From an uncultured Bacilli bacterium (GTDB taxonomy: Bacteria > Bacillota_I > Bacilli_A > RFN20 > DUOF01), in the NCBI GenBank assembly GCA_934101685.1, contig CAKORZ010000064.1, positions 1 to 7,634 on the forward strand: a DNA stretch of 7,634 nucleotides, in the 5' to 3' direction. Below, in pieces: positions 1-5,034 of the stretch. The position numbers and the translations under genes were made by a program. The notes beneath the pieces are model-generated. The model worked only from the letters and a program-made list of their open reading frames with translations, did not search any database and was not told the origin of the DNA. How positions within the stretch are numbered: the first letter of the stretch is position 1; every line of letters starts with the position of its first letter.

Positions 1-748
1 CATTTACTGTTCCATCTAATAAGCTTCCAACAATTGGTTTTGCAAGGCCTTTTAGTGCTCCTCCAAAAATACTATTAACATCAATCTTTTGAGCACCATC
101 AGCAATTAATGCACTGAAACTTACATTTATATAAAATTTTAATAATCTAATAAAAGAAGGCCTAAACCCACATCTTATAACAATTTTTTTTAATAATCTA
201 AAGTTATTTATTACAACTATTAAAATATCTATAAAACTATTTTGTGAAATAGATGTTAAGTATAAAGTATCTCTACTTGCACTTATGATAATACTTCTAA
301 TATCTTTTCTTAAATCCTTATTTATTACTTTATCTATTAAAGCCTTTAAAGAAACATATTTTTCTACTAATGTTCCTTCTTTCTTTTTAAGTTCACTCTT
401 TAATAATTCTGCATTTTCATCATTAACTAATTTTTTATTTATTAATCTTTTAGCTAGTTTTCTTAATTTCTTATAATTATTTATAATAACTACTTTTTTT
501 TGTTTACCTTCTAATTCCTTGTGTAATCTTTCAAGTGTAAAGGAAGGAGCAAACATTACCTCTAAGAATGGTTTAATTAATAAGAAGTAAATTACAATAA
601 ATGCAGTAAAATAGTAAAAATATTTTAAGTAAATACTTATATCTCCTAAATTATTTCCTATTTTAAAAGCCATTGAAACTACCCATAATATAAATGCAGT
701 AAAGCCTAATATTATAAGTAAGCATGATATTACATTTTTTTTCTTCAC
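1..748 (-). CDS. YcjF/DUF697-like membrane protein, partial (C-terminus beyond left edge)
   Basis: The minus strand is open without a stop from 748 to the left edge, giving 249 codons. Residues about 6-27 and 39-61 are two hydrophobic segments, the second preceded by an aromatic YLKYFYYF stretch. A highly charged Lys/Glu-rich helical region follows (about 72-155). A third hydrophobic stretch (about 171-184, SFIDILIVVINNF) leads into RLLKKIVIRCGFRPSFIRLL, and then a Gly/Ala-rich tail with GGALKGLAKPIVGSLLDG. Two N-terminal membrane helices, a charged middle, and a tail with an 'NxRLLxxI...G.RP' pattern match the YcjF/DUF697 family as I remember it. That family is an inner-membrane protein group of unclear function, paired in proteobacteria with the GTPase-like YcjX. 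The frame stays open up to a stop at 785-787, so GTG 748, GTG 757 and TTG 760 are all possible starts. I prefer GTG 748 because GGTGG lies 5 bases upstream and the near promoter would start RNA at about 757-759. Family call about 75% sure; function unknown. Confidence 0.72.
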   Translation of the reverse strand, partial: MKKKNVISCLLIILGFTAFILWVVSMAFKIGNNLGDISIYLKYFYYFTAFIVIYFLLIKPFLEVMFAPSFTLERLHKELEGKQKKVVIINNYKKLRKLAKRLINKKLVNDENAELLKSELKKKEGTLVEKYVSLKALIDKVINKDLRKDIRSIIISASRDTLYLTSISQNSFIDILIVVINNFRLLKKIVIRCGFRPSFIRLLKFYINVSFSALIADGAQKIDVNSIFGGALKGLAKPIVGSLLDGTVN

Positions 749-753
749 TTCTA

Positions 754-758
754 CCACC
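754..758 (-). promoter_or_regulatory. Weak ribosome binding site deciding the GTG start at 748
   Basis: On the minus strand GGTGG sits 5 bases before GTG 748. It differs from the ideal GGAGG at one base. It would lie at the very 5' end of a transcript from the near promoter (765-793), leaving almost no leader. If RNA began exactly at 757, the GTG there would be a leaderless start adding only three residues, so the protein barely changes either way. Confidence 0.35.
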
Positions 759-764
759 AAGTAA

Positions 765-793
765 ATTATAAAGCAAATGAAGTTTTATAACAA
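765..793 (-). promoter_or_regulatory. Candidate near promoter of the YcjF-like gene
   Basis: Reading leftward, a -35 box TTGTTA (788-793, 4 of 6 consensus bases) is followed after exactly 17 bases (771-787) by a perfect -10 box TATAAT (765-770). The predicted start of RNA at about 757-759 is only some 10 bases before GTG 748. The perfect -10 and ideal spacer are what is seen. In DNA this AT-rich, chance matches are common, so activity is inferred. Confidence 0.5.
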
Positions 794-803
794 TAATATT
801 ATT
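792..803. repeat. 12-bp perfect palindrome overlapping a -35 box
   Basis: AATAATATTATT reads the same on both strands and overlaps the last two bases of the -35 box at 788-793. Its position would suit a repressor operator for the left-going gene. It is made only of A and T in a very AT-rich region, so it may be chance. Confidence 0.4.
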
Positions 804-818
804 CTTACTTCTTATTAT

Positions 819-847
819 TTTATAAAAATAATAATTTATTATTTCAA
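819..847 (-). promoter_or_regulatory. Candidate far promoter of the YcjF-like gene
   Basis: Reading leftward, TTGAAA (842-847, 5 of 6 consensus) and TATAAA (819-824, 5 of 6) are separated by 17 bases. A transcript from here would start near 812 and have a leader of roughly 64 bases containing the palindrome at 792-803. Its -35 box lies on the same bases as the opposite-strand -35 of the yfhO promoter, so the two could compete. The match is good, but background AT content makes it uncertain. Confidence 0.35.
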
Positions 848-860
848 AATAATTATTATT
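827..860. repeat. 10-bp inverted repeat in the divergent intergenic region
   Basis: AATAATAATT (827-836) is matched exactly by its reverse complement AATTATTATT (851-860) across a 14-base gap that contains the candidate -35 boxes of both strands. An outer, imperfect pair also exists: 785-798 is mirrored at 854-870 with a 3-base GTT insertion. All arms are almost purely A and T, so an AT-driven origin cannot be excluded. No T-run follows to suggest a terminator. Confidence 0.4.
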
Positions 861-871
861 GTTGTTATAAT
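843..871 (+). promoter_or_regulatory. Candidate promoter of the yfhO-like gene
   Basis: A -35-like TTCAAA (843-848, 4 of 6 consensus) is followed after 17 bases by a perfect TATAAT (866-871). RNA would start near 878, leaving a leader of about 17 bases that carries the ribosome binding site GAGG (885-888), 6 bases before ATG 895. The spacing and perfect -10 support it; the -35 is weak. Confidence 0.5.
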
Positions 872-894
872 ATTGCTTAGTAACGAGGGATTAT

Positions 895-3660
895 ATGAAA
901 GAAAAAATTAAAAGTTTAAGTATATATAAATTATATTCACTATTTTTTGTAATAATTTATTTTATTGTATTTTTACCATTATCTATAAGAAATTTAAATA
1001 TTGGTTTTACAGGATTATTTACTGATGGATTTACTCAACATGTTATCTTTATGAGAGATTATGTTAGTAAGTTTAAAGATTTTATTATAAATCACAATTC
1101 TTTTCCAATGTTTGATTTAAATTTAGGAATGGGAGCTGATGTAATAGGAAGTTATGGCTACTATGGCTTATTTGATCCATTTAATATTATTGCTGTTATT
1201 TTGCCACTAAAATGGATAGAGTTTAGTTATTATCTTATTTTGGTTATTAAGATGTATTTAAGTGGTTTATTCTTTATTATGTTTGCTAAAAAAATATTAA
1301 TTAGTAATAAATGGGCATTACTTGCATCAGGGTTATTATATATATTTAATTCATGTATGCTTTTATCTATTTTAAGACATATGATATTTGCTGGAGTATT
1401 TATGATATTCCCTCTTGTTTTATTAGGTGCATATAAAGTAATAAATAAAGAAAGACCTTATGTATTAATATTTGCTACAATGTATGCTTTACTATCACAA
1501 TTTTATTTATATGCATATATTGCGTTTGGATTTGAAATATTTGTATTAATTAAATCTTTTGTTTCTAAAGATAAAAAGAAAGAATATTTTATAAATCTTA
1601 TTAAAACTAATTTATTCTTTTTATTAGGTACATTACTTGGGGGATTTGTATTACTTCCTGAATTATTTGCTGTTTTAAATAATGGTAGAAGTACTGGTAA
1701 CATAATGACTATTTATAGTATTGGATATTACGCTACTTTAATATTTAGTTACTTACTTCCTACTCCTTCACTTAATTATAGTAATAGCATTGGTAACTTC
1801 ATTGCTACTATATTAGTTCTTTTATTCTTCATATGCATTAAAAAAGAAAAGTGGTTAAAGATATGGTTAGGTGTACAACTTCCTTTACTACTTCTATCAG
1901 TATTTGGCTATACTTTAAGTTTATTCTCCTATGTTAATAATAGATGGGCATTTATATTAATTGCTCCTATTTGCTTAGTGGTTGCTTACTCTATTGAACA
2001 TATAAAAGAATTTAATAGAGATAAAGTTAATTTATGCTTAAAACTATGTTCTTATTTATTTGTATTAGCACTTATTATGATATTAAACTGGGTAGTAATT
2101 AATTATTTAAAAATAGCAACAGTTTATTCTATTTTAATTAGAGTATTAATTACTACTTTATTGCTATTAGTAGAATATAAAATATATAAATTTGATTTTA
2201 ATAAATTAAAAATTAAAAATTATGATAGTTATTCTATGTCTAAAGATTTAATAAAAGTTAATACTATATTAATATTTTTATTGAATATAGGTATGTGCTT
2301 TGCTTTGACTGATGGATATGTAGTTAATAAATATTATGATAATGAATTTAATTCTTCTTTAGTTGATGACAATAGCTTTTATAGAGTTAGTAAATATGCT
2401 TATGCTGGAAACTTTATAAAACACGCTAATGATTCTATATATGGTAACTATAGTTCTACTTTCTTCTATAACACTATTAATAATCCTAAAGTATTAGATT
2501 TAGTAGAGTACTTCAATATTAACAATGAAAACGCTAATGTTGGATATAATGGAGTAAGCAAAAGATATATTTTAGAAACTATTTCTGGAGTAAAGTATTA
2601 TGTTAGTAAAGATAGTGAAAATAGAAGTGCACCATATAATTTCTCATATTATGATACATATGAATCTATTAAATTAAATGAAAAAGATTTAAATATTATT
2701 TATGATGAATTTTTGAAGGAAAATGGCAAATACGTTAAAGAAAATAATACTATATATGTAAATAATAACCCTTTACCTATTGCATTTGCTTATGATAATT
2801 ATGTATTAAAAAGTGATCTAGATAAATTATCTTATTTAGAAAGACAAACTTACTTATCTAAAGCTGTTATTATAAATGAAGATAAAGAAAACATTAGTAA
2901 ATATACTAGAGAAATACATAATGAATATTTAAAAGATTTACCTTATGAAATTACAAATATATCTGGTATTACTATTAAGGATAATAAATTTATTGTTACT
3001 AGCAAAGATAACATTATTGAATTAAAAGTTACTAACAATTCAAATAGTGAATTATATGTTGAATTAGATGGTGTAGAAAATGAAGCAGATTTTAGTAAAA
3101 CTATTATTGAATATTCTAGTGATGATGAACATTGGATTGAAACAATATTTTATTTAGGTGAAAACTTCTATATTGATAATGCTGATCAATTGCTATATAT
3201 GGGGTATGATGAAGAAAGCACAGAAAGAACTATTAAATTAAAATTTAAAAGCCCTGGAACTTATGATTATAAGTCATTAAATGTTTATAGTTTATCTATG
3301 GATGACATGATTAGTGATGTTTCTAAATTAGCAAGTAACGAGTTAAATAATATTGAAATAACTACTAATACTATTAAAGGTGATATTACATTAAATAATG
3401 ATTCTATATTATTTATTTCTATTCCTTATAATAAGGGATTTAAAGCATATGTTAATGGTAAAAAAACTCCTATTTATAGTGCTAATATTGCATATATGGG
3501 AATATCTCTAAATGCAGGATATAATAAAATAGAATTAAAATATGAGACACCATATTTAAAGAGTGGATTTAAAGTTTCTTTATTAGCGCTTGGTGTTCTT
3601 CTTGCTTATTCATTTATTGATTTAACTGTATTTATTTATAAAAAGAAAAAGGCCAATTAA
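895..3660 (+). CDS. YfhO-family multi-pass membrane protein, likely GT-C glycosyltransferase
   Basis: This is a complete 921-residue integral membrane protein. A hydrophobic segment at about 13-31 is followed by an outer loop with FTDGFTQH (42-49), then PMFDLNLGMGADVIGSYGYYGLFDPFN (read as 71-80 and 81-97), a block typical of the YfhO family. About a dozen further membrane segments follow between roughly 108 and 471. A large soluble domain, expected outside the cell, spans about 472-890 and is rich in Asn, Tyr and Ser. One last helix (about 892-914) ends in a Lys-rich tail. The stretch IPYNKGFKAYVNGKK (843-857) and the Gly-rich turn after it are also typical of the family C-terminus. Bacillus subtilis YfhO is linked to glycosylation of lipoteichoic acid, using a lipid-linked sugar outside the membrane. 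By analogy D44 may be the catalytic acid of the first loop; that is inference. The start at ATG 895 is supported by GAGG 6 bases upstream. No sugar-lipid synthase or flippase gene lies nearby, so the acceptor is unknown. Confidence 0.88.
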   Translation: MKEKIKSLSIYKLYSLFFVIIYFIVFLPLSIRNLNIGFTGLFTDGFTQHVIFMRDYVSKFKDFIINHNSFPMFDLNLGMGADVIGSYGYYGLFDPFNIIAVILPLKWIEFSYYLILVIKMYLSGLFFIMFAKKILISNKWALLASGLLYIFNSCMLLSILRHMIFAGVFMIFPLVLLGAYKVINKERPYVLIFATMYALLSQFYLYAYIAFGFEIFVLIKSFVSKDKKKEYFINLIKTNLFFLLGTLLGGFVLLPELFAVLNNGRSTGNIMTIYSIGYYATLIFSYLLPTPSLNYSNSIGNFIATILVLLFFICIKKEKWLKIWLGVQLPLLLLSVFGYTLSLFSYVNNRWAFILIAPICLVVAYSIEHIKEFNRDKVNLCLKLCSYLFVLALIMILNWVVINYLKIATVYSILIRVLITTLLLLVEYKIYKFDFNKLKIKNYDSYSMSKDLIKVNTILIFLLNIGMCFALTDGYVVNKYYDNEFNSSLVDDNSFYRVSKYAYAGNFIKHANDSIYGNYSSTFFYNTINNPKVLDLVEYFNINNENANVGYNGVSKRYILETISGVKYYVSKDSENRSAPYNFSYYDTYESIKLNEKDLNIIYDEFLKENGKYVKENNTIYVNNNPLPIAFAYDNYVLKSDLDKLSYLERQTYLSKAVIINEDKENISKYTREIHNEYLKDLPYEITNISGITIKDNKFIVTSKDNIIELKVTNNSNSELYVELDGVENEADFSKTIIEYSSDDEHWIETIFYLGENFYIDNADQLLYMGYDEESTERTIKLKFKSPGTYDYKSLNVYSLSMDDMISDVSKLASNELNNIEITTNTIKGDITLNNDSILFISIPYNKGFKAYVNGKKTPIYSANIAYMGISLNAGYNKIELKYETPYLKSGFKVSLLALGVLLAYSFIDLTVFIYKKKKAN

Positions 3661-3670
3661 GAGGCCTTTT
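3647..3670. terminator. Shared intrinsic terminator in the overlapping ends of yfhO and rluD
   Basis: AAAAGGCC (3647-3654) and GGCCTTTT (3663-3670) form a perfect 8-bp stem with an 8-base loop. The loop contains both stop codons (yfhO TAA at 3658-3660; rluD TAA, read leftward, at 3657-3659). Leftward, the stem runs into TTTTTCTTTTT, a strong U-tract for the ileS-lspA-rluD transcript. Rightward, only four T's follow the GGCC, so termination of yfhO RNA is probably weaker. The stem arms also encode the last residues of both proteins. Confidence 0.75.
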
Positions 3671-4574
3671 CTAGTTCATTTAAAAATTTTGTGAAATATT
3701 CTGGTAACTCTGTAGTAAATGTTACTCTTTCTTTTGTAGTGGGATGAATAAAACTTAATTCTTTAGCGTGTAAATATTGCTTGTTACCATATTTAAGTTT
3801 TCTTCTTCCATATAAAGGATCACCAACTAAAGGATATCCAATATAATCCATATGCACTCTTATTTGGTGTGTTCTTCCCGTTTTAAGTTTACATTCTATT
3901 AAAGTAAAATCTTTATAATACTTTAAAACAGTAAACTCTGTTATTGATTCTTTACCATCTTTAACTACAGCCATCTTTACTCTACTTTTAGGATCTCTAC
4001 CTATTGGAGCATTTATTATTCCTTTTTTTACATGCACTATACCATGCACTAAAGCAACATATGTTCTTGATGCTGTTTTATCTTTTAATTGCTCTGCTAA
4101 AAAGTTATGAGCATAATCATTTTTAGCAACCATTAATAACCCACTAGTATCCTTATCTATACGATGTACAATACCAGGTCTTTTTACTCCATTAATAGAT
4201 GATAAGTCTTTACAATGATACAAAAGAGCATTTACTAAAGTATTCTTATAATTACCAGGAGCAGGATGCACTACCATACCTTGTGGTTTATTTATTACTA
4301 TTACATCTTTATCTTCATAAACAATATCTAAAGGTATGTCCTGTGGTTCAACATTTAAATCTTCTGTCTCTTTAAAACTAACTATTATTTCATCATTTAA
4401 AACTGTTTTATAAGAACACTTAGTTACCTCTTTTCCATTAACTAAAACATATCCTTCATCAATTAACTTTTGAATATATTCTCTAGATAAATTATCTGTA
4501 TTATCTTTAATAAATTTATCTAACCTTATATCAATGTTATTCTCATCTACATTAAGCACTAACTGTTCCATCAT
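3657..4574 (-). CDS. RluD-family 23S rRNA pseudouridine synthase (YlyB-like)
   Basis: The 305-residue protein has the standard RluA/RluD plan and length. An N-terminal S4 RNA-binding domain (about 17-66, RLDKFI...LSREYIQKLI...VLVNGKEV) is followed by a catalytic domain from about 83. The signature HRIDKDTSGLLMVAKN begins at 137, with the catalytic aspartate at D140. RTHQIRVHM (234-242) and VGDPLYG (250-256) are further family motifs. Family members convert chosen uridines of 23S rRNA to pseudouridine; RluD acts on helix 69. The Bacillus homologue beside lspA is ylyB. Exact target positions cannot be read from sequence. The start at ATG 4574 has AGAGG (4581-4585) 6 bases upstream; a second ATG at 4571 would shorten the protein by one residue. 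The first 23 bases overlap the end of lspA, so translation is probably coupled. It is the last gene of the leftward operon and ends in the shared terminator. Confidence 0.93.
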   Translation of the reverse strand: MMEQLVLNVDENNIDIRLDKFIKDNTDNLSREYIQKLIDEGYVLVNGKEVTKCSYKTVLNDEIIVSFKETEDLNVEPQDIPLDIVYEDKDVIVINKPQGMVVHPAPGNYKNTLVNALLYHCKDLSSINGVKRPGIVHRIDKDTSGLLMVAKNDYAHNFLAEQLKDKTASRTYVALVHGIVHVKKGIINAPIGRDPKSRVKMAVVKDGKESITEFTVLKYYKDFTLIECKLKTGRTHQIRVHMDYIGYPLVGDPLYGRRKLKYGNKQYLHAKELSFIHPTTKERVTFTTELPEYFTKFLNELEKAS

Positions 4575-5034
4575 GTTTTTCCTCTTTTATTACCGCTATT
4601 AGCATTAACACAACACCTACACAAATAAAAGTATCTGCAACATTAAATACTGGGAAATCATAACCAAAAATAATAAAATCCAGAAAATCTGTTACCTTTC
4701 TAAAAAATATTCTATCGACTAAATTTCCTACTAATCCACCTATAAACATTGCACTACTATATTTGTAAAAATTACTTTTTGATTTAATCATAGTATAAAT
4801 TATAATACCAAGAGCAAATAAACTAATTATAATAAGAAATACAACATTCCCACTAAAAATACTCCACGCTCCACCAGTATTATAGCAAAGAGTTAAATAG
4901 AAGAAATTATCTATTAACTCTTTACGATTACCTTCTACTAAATTACTAATAGCTATTCTTTTAGTTAATAAGTCTAAGCCAAAGCAAACTAGAGATATTA
5001 AAACTATAATAATTAATGATTTATACTTTTTCAT
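4552..5034 (-). CDS. lspA: Lipoprotein signal peptidase (signal peptidase II)
   Basis: The 160-residue inner-membrane aspartic protease removes the signal peptide from diacylglyceryl-modified prolipoproteins, after Lgt has acted. Four membrane segments are visible at about 6-23, 64-83, 92-106 and 128-149. The two catalytic aspartates lie in the conserved blocks GNLVDRI (D107) and FNVADTFI (D134). Other conserved parts are D21-LLTK in the first helix and NTGGAWSIF (52-60), the family's N.GaafsiL block with a Trp where Phe is more usual. Length is normal for the family. The start ATG at 5034 shares its A with the ileS stop (TAATG). No strong ribosome binding site precedes it (GAAAAG lies about 10 bases upstream), so it likely depends on ribosomes finishing ileS. 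Its 3' end overlaps rluD by 23 bases. Confidence 0.95.
   Translation of the reverse strand: MKKYKSLIIIVLISLVCFGLDLLTKRIAISNLVEGNRKELIDNFFYLTLCYNTGGAWSIFSGNVVFLIIISLFALGIIIYTMIKSKSNFYKYSSAMFIGGLVGNLVDRIFFRKVTDFLDFIIFGYDFPVFNVADTFICVGVVLMLIAVIKEEKHDGTVSA

Noticed and set aside
285..476. Plus-strand 63-codon open frame opposite the YcjF-like gene
   Set aside because: It lies wholly antisense to a longer, well-formed reading frame, has no convincing ribosome binding site, and its Phe/Leu/Ser-rich product is what antisense Lys/Glu-rich coding DNA gives.
785..871. Terminator or attenuator hairpin between the divergent genes
   Set aside because: The inverted repeats are almost purely A and T, weakly stable as RNA and without a following T-run, and both genes point away from the region. 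An operator or AT-driven chance is more likely.
1503..1703. Minus-strand 66-codon open frame inside the yfhO-like gene
   Set aside because: It is antisense to a conserved membrane segment region of YfhO, with no promoter, binding site or recognisable domain.
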